From NCBI RefSeq assembly GCF_000283155.1, contig NW_004454229.1, positions 10,586,695-10,650,694 of the forward strand: DNA of 64,000 nucleotides, in the 5' to 3' direction. Of this stretch, positions 54,690 through 63,996 are shown piece after piece. The DNA is from Ceratotherium simum simum. Taxonomy: Eukaryota > Chordata > Mammalia > Perissodactyla > Rhinocerotidae. Numbering within the stretch: the first letter of the stretch is position 1; every line of letters begins with the position of its first letter. Made by a program: the position numbers and the translations under genes. Below the pieces are notes generated by a model. The model was given only the letters and a program-made list of their open reading frames with translations, was not told the DNA's origin and made no database searches.

Positions 54690-55100
54690 TTCCTACTGGA
54701 GCAGTTAGGATAGGCCAGGTAATGCTACAATGACAAGCAGCTCTCAAATCTCTGTGTCTTAAAACAACAAAGGTTTAATTCTTGCTCATGTTAAATGTCC
54801 ACTGTAGGTATGCTGGGGCTAGGGAGGGACCTTGATCTATATCACCATTGTTTAAGGACCCAGGTTAATGGACACTCCATCTCTGTGCTTCTGCAGTTGC
54901 CAAGGCTGGGAAAAGGAAACATGTGGAATCTCACACTCGCACTTAAGGCTTCCACTGGACGTGACAGATGGCACCACTGCTCACATTTCATTGGCTGACA
55001 CAGGTCACAAGTCCTCTCACCCAATTTCAAGGAGATAGGAGATAGGGAAGTACAACCCTACCTTGTATCCAAGAGGAGAACTGGAAATATTTGGTGTAGA
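54690..55100 (-). mobile_element. MLT1-type LTR remnant
   Basis: GTTAGGATAGGCCAGGTAATG, CTTAAAACAACAAAGGTTTAA and AACTGGAAATATTTGGTG match the reverse of this LTR class through its whole length. Confidence 0.62.
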
Positions 55101-55209
55101 GCACTAATGAATTTCCACCAACCTGAAAGCCATCCTCCCTCTCATTTCTTTCTTGCTATCGGAGCCTTGATTTTATTTATTTTTAAAATTTACTTTTGGT
55201 GTTCACTCT
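55101..55209. other. Nothing assigned
   Basis: Short interval between LTR remnants. Confidence 0.3.
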
Positions 55210-55655
55210 CCTCCATGCTTAGAAAAAGATGATCCCAAGGAGTGACTCACGACTATAGTCCAATCATGGTGGCCTCACTCCCTTGCCAGGGATGAGTTTG
55301 GGTAGAGGCATGTGACCTGCTCCTGGCCTGGGGGACCCAAGGGGAAGTCTACTGGGGTGGAGGTGGGGAGCTTCTAGGAAAGCTTTCTTTTGCTAATAAA
55401 AAGAGAAAGAATAGAGTAAACATCCTTGCATTGCTAGTGATTATTTTGTTTACCTATGATGCCAGGAACTGCTGAAGATGTCTTGAGTCCCCACAAGGAA
55501 CTTCCTTGACACACTGAGGATGTGAAATGAAAAGGTGGAAAGCCCCTGGGCCATCATGATGTCATTGAGCTACTATATTTGCCCTGGACCTGTTTCATGA
55601 CTGGACTTCTTGTTTAAGTTGTATCTCTGTTTCTGGCCCCTGTAAGCACCCTAAC
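55210..55655 (+). mobile_element. MLT1-type LTR remnant
   Basis: GAGGCATGTGACCTGCTCCTGG, GAAGTCTACTGGGGTGGAGG and TGACTGGACTTCTTGTTTAAG follow this LTR class. Non-coding. Confidence 0.55.
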
Positions 55656-56234
55656 TTGTAGAGTGGTCAATTATGTAACAGCCCAGCTGCCTCCTCACCT
55701 TTTCCCAAGGCTTGCGATAAGGTTAGGCAAAGTTCCTCCCTCTGAGCGTGAACCTACGATAAATCAATACACCCTGGAAGAGATTAGCCATCAGCAGAGG
55801 AGATCTGGGAAATACCCACATTTTGTCCAGGTATTCAGCAAGTGCCTATAACCTAAAAAGACAATCACTTAATGATCTGATAACCCAATTTTCTGAAGCA
55901 ATAATGAGGCAACCATCAGATGATGTTTTTTAGCGGGTGTACATGAAGGAGGTTTGTACAGCAAGAAACTGCCAGGGCCTCTCAGCACTAACTAAGTATT
56001 CTGGCCCCTCCAGAGAGGCGGAGTATGCAGCAGGGCAAAGAGAGTTCATTAGACGTTGCTGTGGCATGGATGAAATATCCCAGGAGACTATCTGATTACC
56101 TTTGCTCAGATGTTGTGCACATCAAAGACCCTTCTGATGACTAATTCAGTTCCTCAGGGTCCTTGACGTAGAAGCAGGGGCGTGCTCTGGGTGAGGAAGC
56201 CAGGATCATCAGGGCCTCTGGTTCCCACAACAAT
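55656..56234. other. Nothing assigned
   Basis: No family recognised over about 580 bp. Confidence 0.3.
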
Positions 56235-56435
56235 ATAGGAGAAGAATATGGCTCTCGATGCCTGAGGACCTAATTGTGGCCTCACCAGTCACTGGGTGAG
56301 GGACCTCGACTAAAGCTCTTAAAGCTCAGTGGGAGCCCTAGCTTCCGTTCTTGTGCAACACAGCTACTAACAATGACATACTCGGGGTGGTGGTGAAAAT
56401 GCAAGGAGACAGGAGAGATGAAAGCACGTTGGAAA
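56235..56435 (+). repeat. Degenerate MIR SINE
   Basis: CACCAGTCACTGGGTGAGGGACC, GGGGTGGTGGTGAAAATGC and GAGATGAAAGCACGTTGG resemble MIR order. Diverged. Confidence 0.55.
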
Positions 56436-56539
56436 TGACACGAGTATGAACTGGGGAGTACAAAGCGCATTGCTCATCACTGTCCCCTTCCCTCCCTCCA
56501 CTCCAGGAATATGCAGGCCTTCTCGTCACTCCTAGGGGA

Positions 56540-56895
56540 CCCCAAAGTCTTTCCCAAGCTTCCCCTCACACTGACTCTCCCCTTCTCTTCTGCTCGTCAC
56601 CTGATGAACTCTTAGTCATCTAATAAGTCTCAGTTCAAGTATCTCTCCAGAAAGGCCTTCTTCGCCCCAATCCAATGTAGATTGCTTTTCTCTTTCATCG
56701 TGCCCAGTTCTTTCTCACTGTACATGTCAAAGTGTAGAATCATACATCTTGGGTGTGTTTCCTTATTTACTGTGTCTCTTACCAGATTATAAACTCCATG
56801 AGGGGAGGCATCCTGTGGATTTCACTTTCTATGCGTTCCTGGTGCCTGGTACAAAACAGGAATTTAATATTGCTTGCTGAATAAAATGAGTGTTA
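56540..56895 (+). repeat. L2 LINE 3' region
   Basis: AAGTCTCAGTTCAAGTATCTC, CAGATTATAAACTCCATGAGG and GGTGCCTGGTACAAAACAGG are L2 words in order. Confidence 0.87.
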
Positions 56896-57429
56896 TATGA
56901 ATGTAGTGTTATTATTCAATTCCCCCAACATAAATAAAAACATTGGCCTCTTTGTTTGCATCAAAGAGTTTGTATAGTTTGGGTCAATTAGTCCCACTGA
57001 GCTTAGTGAGTTCTGGGTGACTAGATAACACCAGGTCTGGGCACCACAGCAGTGAGGACCAGCTCTGTACTGTGACCCTGGGAGGTCAGAAGGCTCTTTC
57101 TTTCACATCTGTTTATTTGAGCATCCTCACACTGAGCAGGTGGGCTCTGGACCATTTTGTAGGATGACTTACCTTCAGATGTCGAATTGACATGGTGGAG
57201 AGAACACTTAAGTATGGGACAGGTAGCACAGGTGAAGGGTGAACTTCCTGATATCCCTTCTTAGGCCTGACTTGCCAGAAAGTTGTGCAAGGAGAAAGGT
57301 GGCATGATGGAGCTTGGACCAAGCCATCTTCTTCCCATTTCTCCCTTAACTCTAGGACTACTTTAAATACACAGGCATTCTAAATTAAATTAAAACCCTC
57401 TGCTCTCCTTACCTAGCCTCCTCCCACCA
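56896..57429. other. Nothing assigned
   Basis: No family recognised over about 530 bp. Confidence 0.3.
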
Positions 57430-57930
57430 GTCCATCAGCCAAACTGTGGCCAGCATGAACCTTTCTTCAGTGGAGAGAGTCCATGTCTCTACTCTGCTTC
57501 AAATCTTTCTACATGTCCCTGTCACCTACAGGATAACAACCAAAGTCTCAGCATGAACAGATATGACTTTACAACCTGATCTTGAACTTGCCTGCTTCGT
57601 CTCCCTTCACTTTTCTTCTCACACCCTCATTCCCAGCCTCCCTAAGCAGCTCACAAGTCCCCAAATACACCATGTTTTCTTATGCCCCTGTGCCTCTGCA
57701 CACGTGTTCCTCCTCCAACGTTTTCTGCCTGGTGAGTTCCACTGGGTCAGCTCAGATGTCGCCTCTCCCATGAAGTCTTCCCTGATAATGGCTCTTCCTC
57801 CCCACATCCAGCACCTCTTTCTGCTTCATCTCCACACTCCTCCTCATCAGACTGAGACTTCCTTGAGAATAGGGATTGTGTCTTGCTCATCATTGAATCC
57901 CCATGCTTAGCATAGGGCCTCAAAGAGACC
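57430..57930 (+). repeat. L2 LINE 3' region
   Basis: TCACCTACAGGATAACAACCAAAG, CCATGAAGTCTTCCCTGATAATG, TTGAGAATAGGGATTGTGTC and ATGCTTAGCATAGGGCC follow L2. Confidence 0.8.
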
Positions 57931-58664
57931 CAGGCTCAGGGGCGCACCCTTCTTTGGGATGTCAAAAGCCCAAAATGAAAAAACTGGAGCCAGATTCCAG
58001 AGTTAGGAAGGGATAGAGTCACTTTCTGGGGCTACCCAGCTTCTTACTCTCTTCTCTTCTGTGAGATTCCACTTGACCCACACAGAAGTGGGTGGTGGAG
58101 GCAAGGGGCAGGGCAGACTAAAAGGCATTGTCTTTTCCTTAGTTCAACATCTTCCCTAACAATACAAAGACATGAGGGAATAGATACATTAGCATGATCC
58201 TTGTCTCTGTCAAGCAAATATTGGGTATTAACTTCTGGACCCCTGAAATACATTAACTTTACAAACGGAAAGTCCCCATACCAATGAAGTGGTTATTTTT
58301 AACAAAGCCACATCTGGAACTATTTTTTGTGCCTGCCTCATGATCGCATATTATTCTTCCCTATCTCCACCTCCAAGCCTAATGTTTCAGGCAGAGCCAT
58401 TTGACAGAAGAGGATGCCCACTTGCATTAGTGCAAGAGGGAAGGGACGTTCTGTGCGGCTAGAAGCATGAATGTGCTAACACATTAATTATTTTAAGAGC
58501 ACTCATTGAGAACTAGGCTTTCAAACTTGGTGATTGGCCGGGTTTGACTTTTCTGGAGGTCTTCAATCCCCCTGGAGTTGTGCACCTGGAAATGGATGCG
58601 GTGTACTTCACTAGAAGAAATTGAGACCTGGAATTGTTTTGGAGGAGGGTTTCAGTTCAGTTGT
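57931..58664. other. Nothing assigned
   Basis: About 730 bp without recognised family. Confidence 0.3.
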
Positions 58665-59030
58665 TCATTCAATCATCACACATTTATTTTATGGAACATC
58701 TCCTATGTGCCAGGCAGGCATGTACAAGGAGTCTGGGTCCACAGATGAGTAGGATAGCACTCTGACCAGGAGACACAGAGGTTCACAATGATAATACTTT
58801 GATGAGTGCTATTATAGAAGTTTTGATAAAATGTTATGGATGCTCATTGGGGAATATTCATTCCACTTGAAGATGGAGTTAGCAAGGAAGGCTTCATGGA
58901 GGAGGTGCCGCTTATGTCAAGCCTTGAAGAATGAGTAGGATTCATCTGTTGAGCCAGAAGGAAAGGTATTCCAGGCAGAGGGATGAGCACAAGCAGAAGC
59001 ATGGAGGGGTAAAAGGCCTGGGATTCAGAT
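58665..59030 (-). repeat. L2 LINE 3' region
   Basis: TTCATTCAATCATCACACATTT, CTCCTATGTGCCAGGCAGGC, AAGGCTTCATGGAGGAGGTG and GTATTCCAGGCAGAGGGATG are reverse L2 in order. Confidence 0.87.
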
Positions 59031-59075
59031 TCACAAAAAGATAGGTTTCTCGTAATGAGTATGTAGCCATGCAGT

Positions 59076-59269
59076 CAGGAATTATTAACCTTTTTCAGTC
59101 ACGGAACTCTGTGGGAACCAAATAAAAGCTAATGATCTCTCTCCCCAGGGGAGTGTGTGTGTACATGCACATACACACCCACACACACCCACACACACAA
59201 TTTTGCAGGCATTTTCATTGAGTTCACGAACTCTCTGCCCCAATGGACACAAAGGGTTAAGAATCTCTG
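59076..59269. mobile_element. hAT-like MITE with inverted ends
   Basis: Left end CAGGAATTATTAACC and inverted right end CAGAGATTCTTAACC pair at 12 of 15 bases. Internal words CACGGAACTCTGTGGG and CCCCAGGGGAG fit a common mammalian hAT MITE. A GT/AC tract lies inside. No clear target duplication. Confidence 0.6.
59152..59200 (+). repeat. Alternating purine-pyrimidine GT/AC tract
   Basis: GTGTGTGTGTACATGCACAT followed by ACACACCCACACACACCC: switch from GT to AC repeats. Confidence 0.9.
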
Positions 59270-60444
59270 ATTGAATTATTATATATATATGTACATAAAT
59301 AACAAATTAAAAGATTAATGGCTTTATGTGCCACTAGCACCATTTTCTCCAACTATGAGTGTTACCCAAAGAATAACTCATTGAATATCCATAATAAAAT
59401 TAACCTTTGAGCGTCTACAAATAATTAGCAGATTTCCTGTCTCCAAAGTTTACAGGAAGTCATTGGTTAATTTCCTCTACCACAGTTGTTTTTTCTACCC
59501 CTTTGGTTAAAATGGTTAGAATTTCAGGGATATAGTTTAGAATGTTAGTCGAAACAAACAAGCGGGGTTTAGGGCTGAGTTTCAGGCTTTTTTGTTGACA
59601 CTGAAGTCTAGAACAACCTGGGGAGTGGTGTGGCTTTCCTGGGCTGCACTGTTGTCTGGGCTTAGTCTACCTTTGCAGGTAATTAATTCCCCAGCCTGCT
59701 TATTTTTTCTAGTTGGCTCTTGTTTAGCTTCCACAGAGCCCCACCCCAAAGTGCTTTATTGTCCCTCTGCTGACTATTCCTACATATGGTCAAAATCAAC
59801 TTACCTTCCGGGTTGCTGACATCGGCAAATTCACTGTTTGGCAAACTCTGTTCTGCTCCCAGTAACCCTTTGTTAAAGAAGTGTTATTTCAACGAGTGGA
59901 TCTGACAGCTAACAAGCCTGCCCAGTCTCTTCCACTCCTGGACATCCTCCTAAGGAGAAATTCCTTGTCTTTGGATTTACAGCCACAGGCAGGATATTAG
60001 CACTCTCAGACCTGTTGGGTAGGAGAGCACTGCTAATGAGCAAAGAGCCCTGCCTCAATTAGTGGTTTGTGAAATATTCCTGGATATCAAATTGCTTTTG
60101 CTGCTTGATAATCACACCAGCTCTTGGGATGAAAAGCAACCAAGCAAAAATTGCTCCTTGTCGAATCCTGCCTTGTTGATCTCCTAGTTAAATCTGTGGA
60201 GAGAATGTAAGTTTGCCATTTCCCCAGTGCTAAGGTTTGATGTACACAGGTAATGATTATGTTCATCATTTCTCTTGTGAATCTTTTCCATAGTATCTAG
60301 ATTATCATCTTTTGAGAATGAGTCTATAACAATTACTTAAATAAGGTTGATTATTTTAGAAACAAATTAAGAAATAAACTACAGAAGGATCCAAAATGGT
60401 AAACTGCTATACTGGCAATTTGCCTAGCCATAGGTGTTTATTTC
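59270..60444. other. JUN 3' flank, nothing assigned
   Basis: About 1.2 kb, AT-rich, with no recognised repeat except ATATATATATGTACATA at about 59280. May hold conserved non-coding DNA; I see no gene. Confidence 0.35.
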
Positions 60445-60495
60445 AGAGAGAGAGGGAGGGAGGGAGGGAGGGAGAGGGAGAGGGGGAGAGAGAGA
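60445..60495 (+). repeat. Pure purine (GA/GGGA) tract downstream of JUN
   Basis: 51 bp of purines only, including five GGG runs spaced by single A (60455-60474 region). On the JUN template strand, about 200 bp past the expected cleavage site. Simple repeat; able in principle to form a quadruplex or triplex. Confidence 0.93.
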
Positions 60496-60712
60496 CTGAG
60501 AATATGAACTAATGAAACTGGGAGAATGTTTCATCCAGATTGCAATTTGTGTTCACTCTTTCTAAATTCTTTGCTTCTTAATTGCCAAGTAACTTCAGAT
60601 GGCAGTAATGTTAACCCTAGCAACTGAAAAGAAAAGCCTCAGTATAGAGTTTGGGAAAAAAAAAGTAGTGAGGGGAAAAAAATTCAAGATCTGTTATTGG
60701 TATTTGAATACG

Positions 60713-60718
60713 TTTATT
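60713..60718 (-). promoter_or_regulatory. JUN: JUN distal poly(A) signal AATAAA
   Basis: Minus-strand AATAAA in GTCACAATAAACG. It gives a transcript of about 3.2 kb, matching the known long JUN message. It is the last AATAAA before sequence that no longer resembles the JUN 3' UTR. Confidence 0.75.
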
Positions 60719-61222
60719 GTGACAAGGATGCTGTTATAAATATTCATAAGCAAAGACCATCTCTTTTATCTAGGAATTGTTAAAGTGAAGAGTCCAAATT
60801 GGAAAGACACATCTTTTGTAAAACTCTGCCACCGTTCCTGCTTTGAAAATAAGAATCTATTGTTAAATTTCTAATGTCAAAAATGGTCACAGCACATGCC
60901 ACATGATATAATCTTTAAAGTGTCTGACTCCCCAGCGGGCTGTCCCTCTCCACCACAACCTCCCTTCCCTCAGCCTCCTGAAACCACACTACCCTTTGTA
61001 AGCAGCTCTATATAGACGCTTGGGGGAGGGAAGAGTATAACTTGATAACAGCATTAGCTACAGTTATTTCTCAAGTCCAGTAGAGAATAGTTTTTACTGC
61101 TTGATAGTAAGAAGCACTGAGAGTGATTTTAATTGACATTCTTAACTCTTTCAACTCGGCCTAGATAGCTAATCTACAGATAATGCAGAAAAGAGGTTGG
61201 GGAAGGGGTACTTTTTCAATAT

Positions 61223-61228
61223 TTTATT
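61223..61228 (-). promoter_or_regulatory. JUN: JUN proximal poly(A) signal AATAAA
   Basis: Minus-strand AATAAA in the context TACAATAAAAT. Cleavage 15-25 nt downstream would give a transcript of about 2.7 kb from the start near 63883, the size of the known shorter JUN message. Further AATAAA hexamers at 61289-61294 and 61399-61404 are alternatives. Confidence 0.65.
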
Positions 61229-61513
61229 GTATTTTCTTAAATATCCTTTCTGGAATTTTCAGAAACAAAACATAAAAAAATTATATACTTTATTACAAAT
61301 GGTAAACTCAGAGTGCTCCAAATCTCTTATTTACAAACAACACTGGGCAGGACACCCAAACAAACAAACATGAAATAACTTACAAAGGCATGAAGCTGTT
61401 TATTGACAGTAATCAGCTTTCATCAAATTAAAAAATATATATATGTACATACACAGTTAAGGAAGGCAGGCCAGAAAGAGTTCATTTGCAGGCTCAGCCT
61501 CGCTCTCACAAAC

Positions 61514-61537
61514 CTCCCTCCCGCCCCCCACCCCCCT
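61514..61537 (-). other. G-quadruplex-capable run in the JUN 3' UTR
   Basis: In mRNA sense this reads as two six-G runs followed by two GGG runs, separated by single bases, which satisfies the usual four-tract rule with one-base loops. A second G-rich run (six, five and four Gs) lies at 61597-61612. Folding is inferred from the pattern only. Confidence 0.6.
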
Positions 61538-61954
61538 TTGTGTTCTTACGGAGTACTACAGAAGCAATCTACTGTCTCTATTGCGGTTTGTAAGCCCCTC
61601 CCCCTCCCCCCTTTTAATACTGAATGAGATCGAATGTTAGGTCCATGCAGTTCTTGGTCAATGTTAAAGAGAAGTCTACCGTCTGTTCGCGCGGGGACAG
61701 CCCGTTCGCAAAGCGGGGTAGCCCGCAGGCGGCCGCTCCCTGGCTCCGCGCCAAGGGAGGGCGCGCCAAGTCCTTCCCACTCGTGCACACTGGGGGCGCC
61801 GTCAGGACGCAACCCAGTCCAACTTGGATACCCTTGGCTTTAGTCCTCGGACACTTCTTTTCTCTCTCTCTCTCGCAACTTGTCAAGTTCTCAAGTCTGT
61901 CTCGCTGTGTTATTGTTTTTTCTCCGTTGCCCCTCAGCCCCCGACAGTCTCTCC

Positions 61955-62959
61955 TCAAAACGTTTGCAACTGCTGCGTTAGCATGAGTTGGCACCCACTG
62001 TTAACGTGGTTCATGACTTTCTGCTTAAGCTGTGCCACCTGTTCCCTGAGCATGTTAGCCGTGGACGCCAGCTCCGAGTTCTGCGCTTTCAAGGTTTTCA
62101 CTTTTTCCTCCAGCCGGGCGATCCTCTCCAGCTTCCTTTTCCGGCACTTGGAGGCAGCGATGCGGTTCCTCATGCGCTTCCTCTCCGCCTTGATCCGCTC
62201 CTGGGACTCCATGTCGATGGGGGACAGGGGCGGCGTCTCGCCGGGCATCTCGGGCACCGTCTGCGGCTCCTCCTTCAGGGCCTGCAGCCGCGGGTGCTGC
62301 ACGGGGATCTGCTGGGGCAGGTGGTGCGGCGGCTGCGGCGGCTGCTGCTGCGGCTGGGGCTGCGCGGGAAAGGCCAGGCCGGCCGCGCCGTAGGAGGGCG
62401 CCCCGCCGCCGCTGCTCAGCGCGCCCGGGTTGAAGTTGCTGAGGTTGGCGTAGACAGGCGGCTCGCTGTGCAGGCTGGCGCTGAAGCCGCCGCTGCCGCT
62501 GCCGCCCGCCACCGAAGCCACCGCGGGAGCCACCATGCCCGCCCCGCTGACGGGCTGCGCCGCCGACGTGACGCTGGGCAGTGTGTTCTGGCTGTGCAGT
62601 TCGGCCAAGGCGCGCACGAAGCCCTCGGCGAAGCCCTCCTGCTCATCGGTCACATTCTTGGGGCACAGGAACTGGGTGGGAGTCGGCGTGGTGGTGATGT
62701 GCCCGTTGCTGGACTGGATTATCAGGCGCTCCAGCTCGGGCGACGCCAGCTTGAGCAGCCCCACGTCGGGCGAGGTGAGGAGGTCCGAGTTCTTGGCCCG
62801 GAGGTGCGGCTTCAGGCTGCCCACCGGGTCGGCCAGATTCAGGGTCATGCTCTGCTTCAGGATCTTGGGGTTACTGTAGCCGTAGGCGCCGCTCTCGGAC
62901 TGGAGGAACGAGGCGTTGAGGGCATCGTCGTAGAAGGTCGTTTCCATCTTTGCAGTCAT
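61955..62959 (-). CDS. JUN: c-Jun, AP-1 transcription factor subunit (bZIP)
   Basis: This 334-residue intronless frame is the nuclear bZIP factor c-Jun, which pairs with FOS, ATF or JUN proteins to bind TGAGTCA or TGACGTCA sites and drive immediate-early, stress and growth genes. The start [12 protein letters not shown] is the family start and the first AUG of the leader. The JNK docking (delta) segment is about 30-57. Phosphosites S63, S73, T91 and T93 are all followed by proline. A Pro/Gln linker spans 200-217. The COP1-type motif EEPQTVPEM is at 230-238 and the GSK3/FBW7 degron sites are T242, S246 and S252. The basic region starts at residue 255 with redox Cys272. Zipper leucines fall at 283, 290, 297, 304 and 311 in exact heptads, and the protein ends [11 protein letters not shown]. 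Human JUN is 331 residues; the extra three lie in the Pro/Gln linker, as in mouse. No frameshift or missing key residue is seen. Confidence 0.99.
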   Translation of the reverse strand: MTAKMETTFYDDALNASFLQSESGAYGYSNPKILKQSMTLNLADPVGSLKPHLRAKNSDLLTSPDVGLLKLASPELERLIIQSSNGHITTTPTPTQFLCPKNVTDEQEGFAEGFVRALAELHSQNTLPSVTSAAQPVSGAGMVAPAVASVAGGSGSGGFSASLHSEPPVYANLSNFNPGALSSGGGAPSYGAAGLAFPAQPQPQQQPPQPPHHLPQQIPVQHPRLQALKEEPQTVPEMPGETPPLSPIDMESQERIKAERKRMRNRIAASKCRKRKLERIARLEEKVKTLKAQNSELASTANMLREQVAQLKQKVMNHVNSGCQLMLTQQLQTF

Positions 62960-63883
62960 AGAACAGCCCGTCACTTCACGTAGGGTTAGTCTGGGCTGCG
63001 CGCAGAAGTTTCGGGGCCGCAACAGTGCGCTGGCAAGCGGGGACACCCGCGCCTCCCGGGCCTTGGGCGAGGAAAGTTTCTCTAGGAGCGCGCGCACCCG
63101 CCGGCCGCCCGCGCCGCTGCGCCCGCCTCCCCGGCTCGCTCCAGGGAACGCAGGGTGAAGACGCCGCCCGCACTCTCACTCGCCGGCTCGCGCGCGCTGC
63201 CCGCCTTTGAAAAGTCGCGGTCACTCACGGAGCGCGCTCCGGCGCAGCGGTGCCTCGGGCCCGCGGACGAACTCGCTGCCCGGCGACAGCGGCGCTCCTG
63301 GCGGCGCCGATCAGCGCGGACCTCGCAGCGGCCGGCCGGCGGCGGGTCTCCGCCGCCCAACTCCGACGACCGTGCCCTCCTCCGCTGCGAGGGGGAGGGG
63401 GCGCCCGGCAGCCGCGGCTCGCGCTCGTCCAAGTTCAGCAACCGGTGCGAGCGAGGCGGAGCGCGCGTCGCCCCTCTCTCCTCTCCGCCGCCGCGGCCGC
63501 TTCAGGCGGAGGAAAGCTTTGCAAAAGTTCGCTCCGGGACCCGGGGGCCAGTTGTCCCCTGTCCTCCTGGCCAGGAAAGTTCTTTGCCGCTGCAGCCCCT
63601 CTCTGGACTTCCCGGGCGACAGTCGCCGCTCTCCGCGCTGTCAGCAGCGCCCAGGCAGCGGGGCTCTCCTCCTGGGGGCGGCTGGAGAAGGGGCTCTCTG
63701 GGCGCTCCCCAAAACACCAGCCCGGGAGCCACAGGCGCTAGCTCTGGGCAGTTGGTGAGGAAATGGAGAAGAAAGTGAGATGTGCGGGGCGGACACCAGC
63801 GCCGTCCCGACTGCCCGTCTCGCCGAGTCCGCGCACGCCACTCCCGCCGCCCTGGTTCAGCCACACTCAGTGCAACTCTGAGC
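62960..63883 (-). other. JUN: JUN 5' untranslated leader, GC-rich, no upstream AUG
   Basis: About 920 nt of very GC-rich leader precedes the JUN start. Reading the minus strand through every line, I find no ATG before the start codon. The frame upstream of the start stays open for at least 46 codons, beginning at a GTG (63095-63097), but has no ATG. Long structured leaders are known for JUN and internal ribosome entry has been reported for the human gene; nothing here proves that for this species. Confidence 0.8.
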
Positions 63884-63928
63884 CCTTAACCAGCCCCAGC
63901 TCAACACTTATCTGCTACCAGTCAACCC

Positions 63929-63938
63929 CTAAAAATAG
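63929..63938 (-). promoter_or_regulatory. MEF2 (RSRF) site of the JUN promoter
   Basis: CTATTTTTAG on the minus strand, a perfect MEF2 site about 50 bp upstream of the start. The known JUN promoter has a MEF2/RSRF site just downstream of the proximal AP-1 site; order and spacing match. Confidence 0.85.
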
Positions 63939-63942
63939 CCCA

Positions 63943-63950
63943 TGATGTCA
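63943..63950 (-). promoter_or_regulatory. Proximal AP-1-like site (jun TRE) of the JUN promoter
   Basis: TGACATCA on the minus strand, the variant octamer through which Jun/ATF2 dimers autoregulate JUN. It sits about 64-71 bp upstream of the inferred start, as in the human gene. Confidence 0.9.
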
Positions 63951-63965
63951 CCCCAAGGCCTTCCC

Positions 63966-63970
63966 ATTGG
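63966..63970 (-). promoter_or_regulatory. CCAAT box of the JUN promoter
   Basis: ATTGG on the plus strand, so CCAAT in JUN orientation, about 85-90 bp upstream of the start, matching the known CTF/NF-Y position. Confidence 0.75.
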
Positions 63971-63986
63971 CTCGCGTCGCTCTCAG

Positions 63987-63996
63987 GGGGGCGGGC
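63987..63996 (+). promoter_or_regulatory. GC box (Sp1) of the JUN promoter
   Basis: GGGGGCGGGC, a good Sp1 site about 105-115 bp upstream of the start, where the known promoter has one. The window ends four bases later. Confidence 0.75.

Larger units (their letters stand above)
60695..61954 (-). other. JUN: JUN 3' UTR
   Basis: About 1.26 kb follows the TGA. In mRNA sense it contains a G-rich zone (61514-61537 and 61597-61612), a UA-rich zone around 61430-61445 and several AATAAA hexamers. The order of blocks matches the human JUN 3' UTR as I remember it, down to the terminal words ATTCATAAG... and GTCACAATAAA. U-rich and AU-rich parts fit the known instability of this immediate-early message. 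No transposon is visible inside it, unlike the flanking DNA. Confidence 0.85.
60695..63883 (-). other. JUN: JUN transcription unit (single exon mRNA)
   Basis: The single exon runs from a start near 63879-63883 to cleavage expected about 15-25 nt past the AATAAA at 60713-60718. The start was placed two ways. The AP-1-like promoter element sits 64-71 bp upstream in the known gene, and the minus strand at 63883 begins GCTCAGAGTTGCAC, which I recall as the start of the human mRNA. The span predicts about 3.2 kb for the long form. Length and layout agree with the known JUN messages. Exact ends are inferred, not measured. Confidence 0.85.

Noticed and set aside
62000..63800. Long plus-strand frames over JUN (for example 61988-62983)
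   Set aside because: They are antisense shadows of the JUN CDS and CpG island; no independent evidence of coding.
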